From: Streptomyces xanthophaeus
Lineage (GTDB): Bacteria; Actinomycetota; Actinomycetes; Streptomycetales; Streptomycetaceae
Reading direction: 5' to 3'
Assembly: GCF_000725805.1 (NCBI RefSeq)
Contig: NZ_JOFT01000040.1
Location: 3,167-67,166, forward strand
DNA: 64,000 nt
Part shown: piece after piece, positions 35,100 through 44,448 of the stretch
Layout: each line of letters starts with the position of its first letter
Position numbering within the stretch: position 1 is the stretch's first letter
Notes under the pieces: model-generated
The model's input: the letters and a program-made list of their open reading frames with translations, nothing else
Told to the model about the DNA's origin: nothing
The model's database searches: none
Made by a program: the position numbers and the translations under genes

Positions 35100-36267
35100 A
35101 GGCGTCCGCGCCCTCCGTCAGGGCGTACCGCTTCACGTACGCGCCGAGGAAGGCCTGCAGCGTGGCGACGGCCGGGATCGCGATCAGCGCCCCGACCGCG
35201 CCGAGCAGGGCGGTGCCCGCGATGACCGATCCGAAGGCCACCGCGGGATGGATGTCCACGGTCTTCGAGGTCAGCTTGGGCTGCAGGACGTAGTTCTCGA
35301 ACTGCTGGTAGACCACCACGAAGCCGAGCACGTACAGCGCATACCAGGGATTGACCGTGAAGGCGATCAGCATCGGCAGCGCACCCGCGAGATAGGTGCC
35401 GATGGTGGGGATGAACTGGGAGACCAGGCCCACCCACACCGCGAGCGCGGGTGCGTACGGCACGCCGAGGACCGCCAGCAGGATGTAGTGCGCGATCCCG
35501 GAGATCAGGGCCATCAGCCCGCGCGAGTAGAGGTAGCCGCCCGTCTTGGTGACGGCGATCTCCCAGGCCCGCAGCACCTCGGCCTGCTTCGCCGGCGGCA
35601 GCACGGAGCACAGCGCCCGGCGCAGCCGCGGCCCGTCGGCGGCGAAGTAGAAGGAGAACAGCCCGATCGTCAGCAGCTTGAACAGCCCGCCGAGGACGGT
35701 GGCGGACACGTCGAGCACGCCCGTCGCACCGTTCTGCACGTACTTCTGCAGCCAGTCGGAGTGCAGCAGGCTGTCCTGGATCTCCAGCCGGGACAGCTCG
35801 GTGCGGAAGGTCGCGTTGATCGAGTTGATCACCGAGTCGAGGTAGCGCGGGAAGCCCTCCACCATGTCGATGATCTGTCCGGCGAGCATCGAGCCCAGCA
35901 GGGTGAGGAATCCGGCCGCGAAGACGAACACCCCGAGGAACACCAGGAAGGTCGCGAGCCCGCGGCGCATGCCCCGGGCCGCCATCCTGGCCACCGCGGG
36001 CTCGATCGCCAGCGCGAGGAAGAACGCGATCAGGATGTTGACCAGCAGTCCGATCAGCTGGTGGAAGGCCCAGCTGCCGAGCTGGAAACAGGCGACGAGG
36101 GCCAGTACGAGGACCACGGCCTTCGGCAGCCAGCGCGGCATCCGCGCCCCGTTCGCCGCCTCGGCGCCCCCGGCGGGCGGGCTCCCGGAGCGGTCCGGTT
36201 CGGCCGGCCAGGGCGGCGTCGCCTGGGCGTCTTCGGTCCGGTCGGTCGTCTCTTCAGTGGCTGCCAC
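35047..36267 (-). CDS. AI-2E family transporter-like membrane protein
   Basis: A 406-residue integral membrane protein of the AI-2 exporter (AI-2E/UPF0118) family: about eight helices, starting near residue 48 after a Pro/Glu-rich cytoplasmic tail. Family marks are ILIAFFLALAIEPAV, YFAADGPRLRRAL and LVSQFIPTIGTYLAGALPML with QFENYVLQPKLTSKTV. Members export AI-2 or act as Na+(Li+)/H+ antiporters; no direct evidence for AI-2 in Streptomyces is visible. GTG start. Its 3' end runs 53 bp into the convergent HTH/Clp_N gene, so the two stop codons lie inside each other's frames. Confidence 0.88.
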   Translation of the reverse strand: MAATEETTDRTEDAQATPPWPAEPDRSGSPPAGGAEAANGARMPRWLPKAVVLVLALVACFQLGSWAFHQLIGLLVNILIAFFLALAIEPAVARMAARGMRRGLATFLVFLGVFVFAAGFLTLLGSMLAGQIIDMVEGFPRYLDSVINSINATFRTELSRLEIQDSLLHSDWLQKYVQNGATGVLDVSATVLGGLFKLLTIGLFSFYFAADGPRLRRALCSVLPPAKQAEVLRAWEIAVTKTGGYLYSRGLMALISGIAHYILLAVLGVPYAPALAVWVGLVSQFIPTIGTYLAGALPMLIAFTVNPWYALYVLGFVVVYQQFENYVLQPKLTSKTVDIHPAVAFGSVIAGTALLGAVGALIAIPAVATLQAFLGAYVKRYALTEGADASTAAQRPWNRVRLPRRR

Positions 36268-36334
36268 GCGGCCAAGTCTGGCTCACCGACGGACCTGCCG
36301 ACGAAGCCGCCTCCGGCACGGGGGGCCGCCGGGG

Positions 36335-36361
36335 CCCCCGCGCACCGCCGCTGCGCGGGGG
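36335..36361 (-). terminator. Hairpin after the DUF3046 gene
   Basis: CCCCCGCGCA and TGCGCGGGGG pair over ten bases around a seven-base loop, directly abutting the DUF3046 stop codon on the minus strand. Confidence 0.6.
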
Positions 36362-36362
36362 G

Positions 36363-36557
36363 TCAGCGCAGCGGAGCCGGCACGTCCATCGCCGAACACA
36401 CCGCACGCCAGACGTCCTTGGCCTCCCAGCCCGCGTCCAGGGCCTGGTGGACGGTGCGCCCGCCGAGCTCCGTCATGACGTGGTCCCGCGCGAAGGAGTC
36501 CGCGTAGCCCGCACCGAAGTGCTCGGCCATCCGTTCCCAGAAATTCGTCAACCGCAT
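36363..36557 (-). CDS. DUF3046 small protein
   Basis: A 64-residue protein (MRLTNFWERMAEHFGAGYAD at the start, GWEAKDVWRAVCSAMDVP at the end) that matches the actinobacterial DUF3046 family, commonly encoded near recA-recX. Its function is unknown. GGAGG sits only one base from the ATG, so initiation may be leaderless or use a slightly different signal. Predicted all-helical and soluble. Confidence 0.85.
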   Translation of the reverse strand: MRLTNFWERMAEHFGAGYADSFARDHVMTELGGRTVHQALDAGWEAKDVWRAVCSAMDVPAPLR

Positions 36558-36638
36558 GCCTCCAGTATCCCGCCCCGGAGAGTGCACCCGCCCCGTTCCG
36601 CCTCCGGCGGCGCACCACGGCGTCCTACGGTTTCTCGC

Positions 36639-37676
36639 ATGCCTGGAGACGAAGCTCCCCCGCAGACCCCACCGGCACCACTCGCACCACTCGCGCCACC
36701 GGCTCCGCCCGCGCCGCCCGCACCGCCCGCATCGCCCTCGCCGCCCGCGCCGCTGGCCCGCGCGGAACAGTTCATCTGGCTCACGGCCCGCGTGCTGGAG
36801 CAGCGCCGGTTCGCCTTCCACTTCCTCGACGGGGACGCCGACGCGGTGGACACCGCCCTCGGCTCGTACCTCAACGAGGACGGCGGCTACGGACACGCGC
36901 TCGACCCGGACCTGCGCGGCCCGCTCAGCCAGCCCCTGCACACCGCGCACGCGCTGCGCGTACTGGACGCCCTGGGCCGCTGCACCGGCCAGCGCATCGA
37001 GCGGCTCTGCCGGCACCTGACCCGGGTCTCCACCCCGGACGGCGCGCTCCCGGTGCTCTTCCCGGCCCCGCGCGGCTACCCCTCGGCCCCGTACCACCCG
37101 GTCCACGACGACCCTCCGGGCGAGCTGCTGACCACCGGCCCGGTCGTCGGGCTGCTGCACCGCAACCGGGTCTGGCACGCCTGGCTCTTCCGGGCCACGG
37201 ACTTCTGCTGGGAGCGCGTCGAAACGCTGCGCCACTCCCATCCGTACGAGGTCCAGAGCGCGGTGGCCTTCCTCGACGGCGCCCCCGACCGGTCCCGTGC
37301 GGCGGCGGCCGCGGACCGGCTGGGACGCCTGGTGCGCGAGCGGCAGCTCGTGCTGCTGGACCCCGCGCAGCGGGACTCCGCTGCGCCCCACCCCGGCTAC
37401 GCACCCGGCGAGCACCTGTTCCCCCACGACTTCGCGCGGCGGCCGCAATCGCTGGCCCGCAGCTGGTTCACCGACGAGGAGCTGGAGCGTTCGCTCGACT
37501 GCCTCTCCGCCCAGCAGGAGCCGGACGGCGGCTGGCCGGTGCAGCGCCGTGCCTGGGCTCCCGGCAGCTTCCTGGAGCGGCGGCCCATCGCCACCGTGGA
37601 GGCCCTGCTGACCCTGCGGGCCTACGGGCGGCTGCCCGGCCAGATCAGCCCGCCAGGGCCCGCACGCCCGCGGTGA
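36639..37676 (+). CDS. Terpene-cyclase/prenyltransferase-fold (alpha-toroid)-like protein
   Basis: A 345-residue protein with alpha/alpha-toroid features: SYLNEDGGYGHALDPDLRGP and CLSAQQEPDGGWPVQRRAWA resemble the QW/squalene-cyclase-type repeats. The catalytic DxDD motif of cyclases is not visible, so enzyme activity is unproven. A tract of about 30 residues at the N-terminus is almost only Pro, Ala, Leu and Ser (36669-36758), coded by a repetitive, slippage-prone sequence; the true start could lie inside or after it. Its last 32 bp overlap the convergent azlD gene. Function unknown. Confidence 0.72.
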   Translation: MPGDEAPPQTPPAPLAPLAPPAPPAPPAPPASPSPPAPLARAEQFIWLTARVLEQRRFAFHFLDGDADAVDTALGSYLNEDGGYGHALDPDLRGPLSQPLHTAHALRVLDALGRCTGQRIERLCRHLTRVSTPDGALPVLFPAPRGYPSAPYHPVHDDPPGELLTTGPVVGLLHRNRVWHAWLFRATDFCWERVETLRHSHPYEVQSAVAFLDGAPDRSRAAAAADRLGRLVRERQLVLLDPAQRDSAAPHPGYAPGEHLFPHDFARRPQSLARSWFTDEELERSLDCLSAQQEPDGGWPVQRRAWAPGSFLERRPIATVEALLTLRAYGRLPGQISPPGPARPR

Positions 37677-37953
37677 CCAGCACGGCCGCGGCCACGACCA
37701 CCAGGAACGGGGCGCGCAGCAGCAGGGCGAGCCCGGCGGCGGCCAGCCCGGCGGCGCGGGCGTCCAGCACGAGGTCCTGCCCGGTGCTGAAGGTCTGCTG
37801 CGCGGTGAGCGCGGCGAGCAGGGCGACGGGCAGCAGCGCGGCGAGCCTGCGCACCGTCGGCCGCTCCAGGACCCCGGCGGGGACGAGCAGCCCGGCGAGC
37901 TTGACGGCGTAGCAGCCGACGACGGTGAGCCCGATGGCGATCCAGACGTTCAC
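37645..37953 (-). CDS. azlD: AzlD-family branched-chain amino acid export subunit
   Basis: A 102-residue, four-helix membrane protein (GTG start, MNVWIAIGLTVVGCYAVKLA). It is the small partner of AzlC in branched-chain amino acid export complexes. The start overlaps the azlC stop by 4 bp, so the two are coupled. The C-terminus overlaps the convergent upstream-strand gene by 32 bp. Confidence 0.88.
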   Translation of the reverse strand: MNVWIAIGLTVVGCYAVKLAGLLVPAGVLERPTVRRLAALLPVALLAALTAQQTFSTGQDLVLDARAAGLAAAGLALLLRAPFLVVVAAAVLVTAGVRALAG

Positions 37954-38651
37954 GAGCGGCGTCCCTTCATCCACAGCACGGCGGGCGCGGCCAGCGCGGC
38001 GACCAGTACGGGCACCCCGGCGGGCAGCACGGGCAGCAGGCCCAGCCCCAGGACCAGCGCGAGCGCGGCGACGGCCCGCTCCGTGGAGGTCTTCAGCATG
38101 GGCGCGAGCAGGGCCAGGAACACGGCCGGCCCGGCGGCGTCCAGCCCCCACGCCCGGGTGTCCCCGATGGCCTCGGCCCCGAGGGCGCCCAGCAGCGTGG
38201 TGAGGTTCCACAGCACGTACAGGCTCAGCCCGGTCACGGCGAACCCGAGGCGGGCCGTCTTGCGGCCGGGCTGGGCCAGCGCCACGGCGGTGGTCTCGTC
38301 GATCACCCAGTGCGCGGCGAAGGGCCGTACGGCGCGGGGCAGGGCGAGCAGCTGGGACAGCCGCAGCCCGTAGAAGGCGTTGCGGGTCCCGAGGAAGAAC
38401 GCCCCGGCGGCGGCGGTGAACGGGTTCCCGCCCGCGGCCAGCGCTCCTACCAGGGCGAACTGCGAGGCCCCGGTGAAGACGAGCAGGCTCAGCACGCAGG
38501 CCTGGAGGGTGCTGATCCCGGCCCCGGCCGCGGTCACCCCGAAGGCGAACCCGGACAGCCCGACGGCCACCCCGACCCCCAGCGCGTCCCGCACCACGGC
38601 GGCCCGCGGCCTCTCCTCGGCGACCCCCTCGGGGGTCTCCTGCGTCACCAT
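37950..38651 (-). CDS. azlC: AzlC-family branched-chain amino acid export protein
   Basis: A 233-residue multi-pass membrane protein. AzlC signatures are GLSGFAFGVTAAGAGIST, LLVFTGASQFALVGALA and FLGTRNAFYGLRLSQLL. ATG at 38651 chosen because GGGAGAA lies 7 bases before it; a GTG 15 bases further out is weaker. With AzlD it exports leucine/valine/isoleucine analogues in other bacteria. An AraC-type regulator is encoded 118 bp upstream on the same strand, a common arrangement for azlCD. Confidence 0.9.
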   Translation of the reverse strand: MVTQETPEGVAEERPRAAVVRDALGVGVAVGLSGFAFGVTAAGAGISTLQACVLSLLVFTGASQFALVGALAAGGNPFTAAAGAFFLGTRNAFYGLRLSQLLALPRAVRPFAAHWVIDETTAVALAQPGRKTARLGFAVTGLSLYVLWNLTTLLGALGAEAIGDTRAWGLDAAGPAVFLALLAPMLKTSTERAVAALALVLGLGLLPVLPAGVPVLVAALAAPAVLWMKGRRS

Positions 38652-38769
38652 CCGTTGTTCTCCCACGCCCCGAACGTACGCAGGGCGGGGCGGCCGGGTC
38701 TTGTACGTTCTTGCACGCCGGAGCCCTCGCCGGCCCTCCCAGGGAGCCGGGCCGGACGCCGCAGCCCGG

Positions 38770-39612
38770 TCAGCCGGCCGCCCGCTCCCGCCGGTACGCG
38801 CCGGGCGGCACTCCCACGATCCGGGTGAAGTGCCGGTTCAGGTGAGGCTGGTCGGTGAAGCCGACGCCGACCGCGGCCTCCGCCGGAGGGGTACCCGCGT
38901 CCAGCAGCTGCCGGGCCCGCCGGACCCGGGCGTCGGTGAGCCAGGTGTGCGGGGGCATCCCGTACCGCTCCCGGAAGGCGCGCAGCAGCGCGAACGGGCC
39001 GGTGCCCAGTTCCGCCGCAAGCTGTTCCAGGGACGGCGGGTCGGCCATCCGCTCCTCCAGCACGGCCCGGGCCCGTTCGGCGTCGGCGGCCCCGGCCGAG
39101 CCCACCGGCCGGGCGGGCAGCGGGGCAGCGTGCCGGCTGAGCATCCGGGCGACCACGCCCCGCAGCAGGGTGTCGGCGGCCAGCGCGTTCCCGGCCTCGG
39201 CGGCCCGGTGCACCTCGGTGATCACCCGCGCGGCCTGCGGATCGGTGACCAGCTCGGTGGTGAAACCGGGGGTCCCGCACAGGGTGCCGATCTCGGCGGC
39301 GACCTCGGTGATCAGCTCCCGCGAGGGGTAGAGCGTGGCGTACGCCCAGCCCTCGGGCACCCCGGCCCGGGCACTGTGCGGTACCTCGGGGTTGATCAGG
39401 ACCACGCTGCCCGGTCCGGCGCGCAGGGTGCCGCCGGGCAGGCCGACCTCCTCTATCCCGCCGGTGACGGCCGCGAGGACGTACCCGTCGTGCGCGTGGC
39501 GCGGGAAGGTGTGGCGGACGTAGTGGGCGCGCAGCAGATCGAGGCCGGGCAGCTCCGCGTACCGCCAGTGCCGCGCCCATTCCCCGCTCCGGCTCCTGCC
39601 GTCCGCACCCAT
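38770..39612 (-). CDS. AraC-family regulator with cupin sensor domain
   Basis: A 280-residue regulator: N-terminal AraC-type cupin (RHTFPRHAHDGYVLAAVTGG, GPGSVVLINPEVPHSARAG) and C-terminal double HTH (LEQLAAELGTGPFALLRAFR and PAEAAVGVGFTDQPHLNRHF). ATG start immediately after a G-run. It precedes azlCD on the same strand and is divergent from lhr by 79 bp. It probably controls azlCD in response to an amino acid-type effector (inference). Confidence 0.9.
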   Translation of the reverse strand: MGADGRSRSGEWARHWRYAELPGLDLLRAHYVRHTFPRHAHDGYVLAAVTGGIEEVGLPGGTLRAGPGSVVLINPEVPHSARAGVPEGWAYATLYPSRELITEVAAEIGTLCGTPGFTTELVTDPQAARVITEVHRAAEAGNALAADTLLRGVVARMLSRHAAPLPARPVGSAGAADAERARAVLEERMADPPSLEQLAAELGTGPFALLRAFRERYGMPPHTWLTDARVRRARQLLDAGTPPAEAAVGVGFTDQPHLNRHFTRIVGVPPGAYRRERAAG

Positions 39613-39691
39613 CCCCCCATTCTGCGCCCCGGCCGGAGCGGTGTCCGCCCAGGTCCGGCCCGTTGTCAGAGCCGGGGTGCACGATGGGGGC

Positions 39692-42600
39692 ATGGCCGGC
39701 TCCGCGCTCGAATCGTTCTCCCCCGCGACCCGCTCCTGGTTCACGGGGGCCTTCCACATGCCCACCGCCGCGCAGGAGGGCGCCTGGCGGGCCATCGGGG
39801 AGGGCTCGGACGTGCTCGTGGTGGCGCCCACCGGTTCCGGCAAGACCCTGGCCGCCTTCCTCGCCGCCCTCGACGCGCTGGCCTCCACCCCGCCGCCCGC
39901 CGATCCGAAGAAGCGCTGCCGGGTGCTGTACGTGTCCCCGCTGAAGGCCCTCGCGGTGGACGTGGAGCGCAATCTGCGCAGCCCGCTGACCGGGATCCGG
40001 CAGGAGTCGGTCCGCCTGGGGCTGCCCGAGCCGGAGATCCGGGTCGGGATCCGCTCCGGGGACACCCCGCCCGCGGAGCGCAGGGCGCTGGCCACCCGGC
40101 CGCCGGACATCCTGATCACGACCCCCGAGTCCCTGTTCCTGATGCTGACCTCGGCGGCCCGGGAAGCCCTGACCGGGATCGAGACGGTGATCCTCGACGA
40201 GGTGCACGCGGTCGCCGGGACCAAGCGCGGCGCGCACCTGGCCCTGTCCCTGGAGCGGCTGGACGAGCTGCTGCCCCGCCCCGCGCGCCGGATCGGCCTG
40301 TCGGCGACGGTGCGGCCGGTGGACGAGGTCGCCCGGTACCTGGCGCCGCGCGGGCGGGTGGAGATCGTGCAGCCGCCCTCGGCCAAGGAGTTCGACCTGT
40401 CGGTGGTCGTCCCGGTGCAGGACATGGGCGAGCTGGGCGGCTCGCCCGCGAGCGAGGGCAAGGACGGCGGGGACAGGCCGTCGATCTGGCCGCATGTGGA
40501 GGAGCGGATCGCCGATCTCGTGCAGGCCCACCGGTCCACGATCGTGTTCGCCAACTCCCGGCGCCTCGCGGAGCGGCTCTGCAACCGGCTCAACGAGATC
40601 GCGTACGAGCGCGCCATGGGCGAGAAGCTGCCCGAGGGCGGGTCCCCGGCCGAGGTCATGGCCCAGTCGGGCGCCGCGCTGGGCGCCCCGCCTCTGCTGG
40701 CCCGGGCGCACCACGGCTCGGTGTCCAAGGAGCAGCGGGCGCTGGTGGAGGAGGACCTGAAGGCGGGCCGGCTGCCCGCGGTGGTCGCCACCTCCAGTCT
40801 GGAGCTGGGCATCGACATGGGTGCCGTGGACCTGGTGGTGCAGGTGGAGTCCCCGCCCTCGGTCGCCTCCGGGCTCCAGCGGGTGGGCCGGGCCGGGCAC
40901 CAGGTGGGCGCGGTGTCCCGGGGCGTGGTCTTCCCGAAGTACCGCGGGGACCTGGTGCAGGCGGCCGTGGTCACCGAACGGATGCGGACGGGGTCGATCG
41001 AGTCCCTGCGGATCCCCTCGAACCCGCTGGACGTCCTCGCGCAGCAGCTGGTCGCCATGGTGGCGATGGACACCTGGCAGCTGGACGACCTCCTCGCGCT
41101 GGTCCGCCGGGCCGCGCCCTTCGCCGCGTTGCCGGAGTCGGCGTTCACGGCGGTCCTGGACATGCTGGCGGGCCGCTATCCGTCGGACGCCTTCGCCGAG
41201 CTCAGACCGCGCGTCGTCTGGGACCGCGTCGCCGGTACGGTCACCGGCCGGCCCGGGGCGCAGCGCCTGGCGGTCACCTCCGGCGGCACCATCCCGGACC
41301 GCGGGCTCTTCGGGGTCTTCCTGGCGGGCGCGGACCCGAAGAAGGGCGGCGGCCGGGTCGGCGAACTGGACGAGGAGATGGTCTACGAGTCCCGCGTCGG
41401 GGACGTGTTCACCCTCGGCACCACCTCCTGGCGCATCGAGGACATCACCCGCGACCGGGTCCTGGTCACCCCGGCTCCGGGGGTGCCGGGGCGGCTGCCG
41501 TTCTGGAAGGGCGACCAGCTGGGGCGGCCCCTGGAGCTGGGCCGCGCGGTCGGCGCGTTCCTGCGCGAGCTCGGCGGCCTGAGCGGCGAGGACGCCCGCC
41601 TGCGCCTCCTGGCGGCCGGGCTGGACGCCTGGGCCGCGGAGAACGTGCTGGCGTACCTGTCCGAGCAGCGCGAGGCCTGCGGCCACGTGCCGGACGACCG
41701 GACGGTCGTGGTCGAGCGGTTCCGCGACGAGCTCGGCGACTGGCGGGTCGTCATCCACTCCCCGTTCGGCGCGCAGGTGCACGCCCCGTGGGCGCTGGCG
41801 CTGGGGGCCCGCCTCGCCGAGAAGTACGGGATGGACGCGCAGGTGATGCATGCCGACGACGGCATCGTGCTGCGCCTGCCGGATGCGGACCTGCTGTCGA
41901 TGGACCTCCTGGACCACGACCCGGCCCGCCCGGCGCAGTTCGAGTTCGACGACGAGCAGGCCCCGCTGGGCGCGGCCGATGTGACCTTCGACCACGGCGA
42001 CGTCCAGCAGCTGGTCACCGAGCAGGTCGGCGGCTCCGCCCTGTTCGCCTCCCGCTTCCGCGAGTGCGCGGCCCGGGCGCTGCTGCTGCCGCGCCGCAGC
42101 CCGGGCAAGCGCACCCCGCTGTGGCAGCAGCGCCAGCGGGCCTCCCAGCTGCTCCAGGTGGCCTCGGAGTTCGGCTCGTTCCCGATCGTGCTGGAAGCCG
42201 TGCGCGAATGCCTCCAGGACGTCTTCGACGTGCCCGGCCTGACCGAGCTCATGGGCGACATCGAGGCGCGCCGCGTCCGCCTGGTCGAGGTGACCACCCC
42301 GGAACCCTCGCCCTTCGCCCGGTCCCTGCTCTTCGGGTACGTCGCCCAGTTCCTCTACGAGGGCGACTCGCCGCTGGCCGAGCGCAGGGCGGCCGCGCTG
42401 TCGCTGGACTCCCGGCTGCTGGCCGAGCTGCTGGGCCAGGCGGAGCTGCGCGAACTGCTCGACGCCCAGGTCCTGGAGGAGCTTGAGCGGGAGCTCCAGT
42501 GGCTCACCGAGGACCGGCGGGCCAAGGACGCCGAGTCGGTGGCCGACCTGCTGCGCATGCTGGGCCCCCTCACCGATGCCGAGCTGACGGCGCGCGGGGC

Positions 42601-44281
42601 GGAGCCGGCCTGGGCGCCGGAGCTCGGCGCGGCTCGCCGGGCCCTGCGGGTCCGCATCGCCGGGACGGACCACTGGGCGGCGATCGAGGACGCGGGCCGG
42701 CTGCGGGACGCGCTGGGCACGGCCCTGCCGGTCGGTGTCCCGGAGGCGTTCACCGAGCCGGTGAAGGACCCGCTGGGCGATCTCCTGGCCCGGTACGCCC
42801 GCACCCACGGGCCGTTCACCACGGCTGCCGTCGCCACCCGCTTCGGCCTGGGCACGGCGGTCACCGAAGGCGCCCTGCACCGGCTCGCGGCGGCCGGGCG
42901 GGTGGTCCAGGGCGAGTTCCATCCCTCGGGCATCGGCCAGGAGTGGTGCGACGCGCAGGTGCTGCGCAGGCTCCGGCGCCGTTCCCTGGCCGCGCTGCGC
43001 CAGGAGCTGGAACCGGTGCCGCCGGCCGCCCTGGCCACGTTCCTGCCGCAGTGGCAGCACCTGGGCGGCGCCCTGCGCGGGATCGACGGCCTGGCCCGGG
43101 CGGTGGAGCAGCTCCAGGGCGCTCCGGTCCCGGCCTCGGCGCTGGAGCGGCTGATCCTGCCGTCCCGCGTGAGCGGATACTCCCCCGCCCTGCTGGACGA
43201 GCTGACGACGAGCGGCGAGGTGGTGTGGGCGGGCGCCGGAGCCCTCCCGGGCAAGGACGGCTGGGTCTCCCTCTACCTGGCGGACGCCGCCCCCCTGCTG
43301 CTGCCCCCGCCGCACCCCCTGGAGCTCGGCCCCCTGCACCAGGCGGTCCTGGACGCGCTGGCAGGCGGTTACGGCCTGTTCTTCCGGCAGATCACCGGAT
43401 CGGTGCGCGCCCAGCACCCGGAGGCGAGCGATCTGGACCTGTCCTCGGTCCTGTGGGACCTCGCCTGGTCGGGGCGGCTGACCAACGACACCCTGGCCCC
43501 GCTGCGCTCCCTGCTCGGCTCGGGCCGCACCGCGGGGGCGACCGCGCACCGGGCCCGGCGCACCGTCCCCCGCGGCAGGTACGGCACGCTCGGCGCGAGC
43601 GTGTCCCGTACCGGCCCGCCCACGGTCTCGGGCCGCTGGTCGCTGCTGCCGGCCGCGGCGCCCGACCCGACCCACCGGGCCCACGCCCTGGCCCGCACCC
43701 TGCTGGACCGGCACGGGGTGGTCACCCGGGGCGCGGTCGCCGCGGAGGGCGTCGAGGGCGGCTTCAGCGCGGTGTACCGGATCCTGTCCGCGTTCGAGGA
43801 CAGCGGCCAGGCCCGGCGCGGGTACGTGGTCGAGGGCCTGGGAGCGGCCCAGTTCGCGATGGACGGAGCCGTGGACCGGCTCCGGGCCGCCGAGCGGACC
43901 CCGCCCCCGCTGGCGGCGGTGGTGCTGGCCGCCGCCGATCCGGCGAACGCGTACGGCGCGGCCCTGCCCTGGCCCGAGCCGCCGGAGGGAGCCACCCACA
44001 AGCCGGGCCGCAAGGCGGGCTCGCTGGTGGTCCTGGTGGACGGGGAACTCACGGTGTACCTGGAGCGGGGCGGGAAGACCCTCCTCGCCTGGCCGCCGCC
44101 GGAGGACCCGCGCCTGGGCGCGGCCGTCGCGGCCCTGGCGGCCGCCTCGCGTGCGGGCACGCTGCCCGCCCTCACCGTGGAACGGATCAACACCGCCGCC
44201 GCCCTGACCTCGCCCCTGGGCCCGGCGCTGGAGGCGGCCGGTTTCCACGCCACCCCGAGGGGCCTGCGACTGCGTACCTGA
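39692..44281 (+). CDS. lhr: Lhr-type large ATP-dependent DNA helicase
   Basis: A 1529-residue superfamily 2 helicase of the full-length Lhr class (Lhr-Core plus Lhr-CTD), which unwinds RNA:DNA hybrids 3' to 5' and is damage-inducible in mycobacteria. Walker A APTGSGKT at 45-52, DEVH box in VILDEVHAVAGTKRG near 167, motif III RIGLSATVRP, motif V SSLELGIDMG and motif VI QRVGRAGHQVG. WH and beta-barrel segments follow, and the C-terminal third continues the Lhr-CTD. The glycosylase gene nei lies about 1 kb further on the same strand, echoing mycobacterial lhr-nei linkage. Start after a G-run; GTG 12 bases upstream is possible. Confidence 0.94.
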   Translation: MAGSALESFSPATRSWFTGAFHMPTAAQEGAWRAIGEGSDVLVVAPTGSGKTLAAFLAALDALASTPPPADPKKRCRVLYVSPLKALAVDVERNLRSPLTGIRQESVRLGLPEPEIRVGIRSGDTPPAERRALATRPPDILITTPESLFLMLTSAAREALTGIETVILDEVHAVAGTKRGAHLALSLERLDELLPRPARRIGLSATVRPVDEVARYLAPRGRVEIVQPPSAKEFDLSVVVPVQDMGELGGSPASEGKDGGDRPSIWPHVEERIADLVQAHRSTIVFANSRRLAERLCNRLNEIAYERAMGEKLPEGGSPAEVMAQSGAALGAPPLLARAHHGSVSKEQRALVEEDLKAGRLPAVVATSSLELGIDMGAVDLVVQVESPPSVASGLQRVGRAGHQVGAVSRGVVFPKYRGDLVQAAVVTERMRTGSIESLRIPSNPLDVLAQQLVAMVAMDTWQLDDLLALVRRAAPFAALPESAFTAVLDMLAGRYPSDAFAELRPRVVWDRVAGTVTGRPGAQRLAVTSGGTIPDRGLFGVFLAGADPKKGGGRVGELDEEMVYESRVGDVFTLGTTSWRIEDITRDRVLVTPAPGVPGRLPFWKGDQLGRPLELGRAVGAFLRELGGLSGEDARLRLLAAGLDAWAAENVLAYLSEQREACGHVPDDRTVVVERFRDELGDWRVVIHSPFGAQVHAPWALALGARLAEKYGMDAQVMHADDGIVLRLPDADLLSMDLLDHDPARPAQFEFDDEQAPLGAADVTFDHGDVQQLVTEQVGGSALFASRFRECAARALLLPRRSPGKRTPLWQQRQRASQLLQVASEFGSFPIVLEAVRECLQDVFDVPGLTELMGDIEARRVRLVEVTTPEPSPFARSLLFGYVAQFLYEGDSPLAERRAAALSLDSRLLAELLGQAELRELLDAQVLEELERELQWLTEDRRAKDAESVADLLRMLGPLTDAELTARGAEPAWAPELGAARRALRVRIAGTDHWAAIEDAGRLRDALGTALPVGVPEAFTEPVKDPLGDLLARYARTHGPFTTAAVATRFGLGTAVTEGALHRLAAAGRVVQGEFHPSGIGQEWCDAQVLRRLRRRSLAALRQELEPVPPAALATFLPQWQHLGGALRGIDGLARAVEQLQGAPVPASALERLILPSRVSGYSPALLDELTTSGEVVWAGAGALPGKDGWVSLYLADAAPLLLPPPHPLELGPLHQAVLDALAGGYGLFFRQITGSVRAQHPEASDLDLSSVLWDLAWSGRLTNDTLAPLRSLLGSGRTAGATAHRARRTVPRGRYGTLGASVSRTGPPTVSGRWSLLPAAAPDPTHRAHALARTLLDRHGVVTRGAVAAEGVEGGFSAVYRILSAFEDSGQARRGYVVEGLGAAQFAMDGAVDRLRAAERTPPPLAAVVLAAADPANAYGAALPWPEPPEGATHKPGRKAGSLVVLVDGELTVYLERGGKTLLAWPPPEDPRLGAAVAALAAASRAGTLPALTVERINTAAALTSPLGPALEAAGFHATPRGLRLRT

Positions 44282-44448
44282 GGCACCGGTCCTGTCGCGA
44301 ACGTGCCACCCCTGTGCCACCCGTGTTCTGGCCATGTCACGAAACTGCTGCCGGACGCCCCTGAGCTGGCACTCCCCCTTATCCCTGCCTTATCAAGATG
44401 ATCACAGGCACCGCACGCGGCGGTGCACCACCATGGGGGACGAGAAGA

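Noticed and set aside
38645..44335. A very long open frame on the minus strand, antisense to lhr
   Set aside because: Composition is Arg/Gly/Gln-rich and shadows lhr and the AraC gene; no domain is visible.
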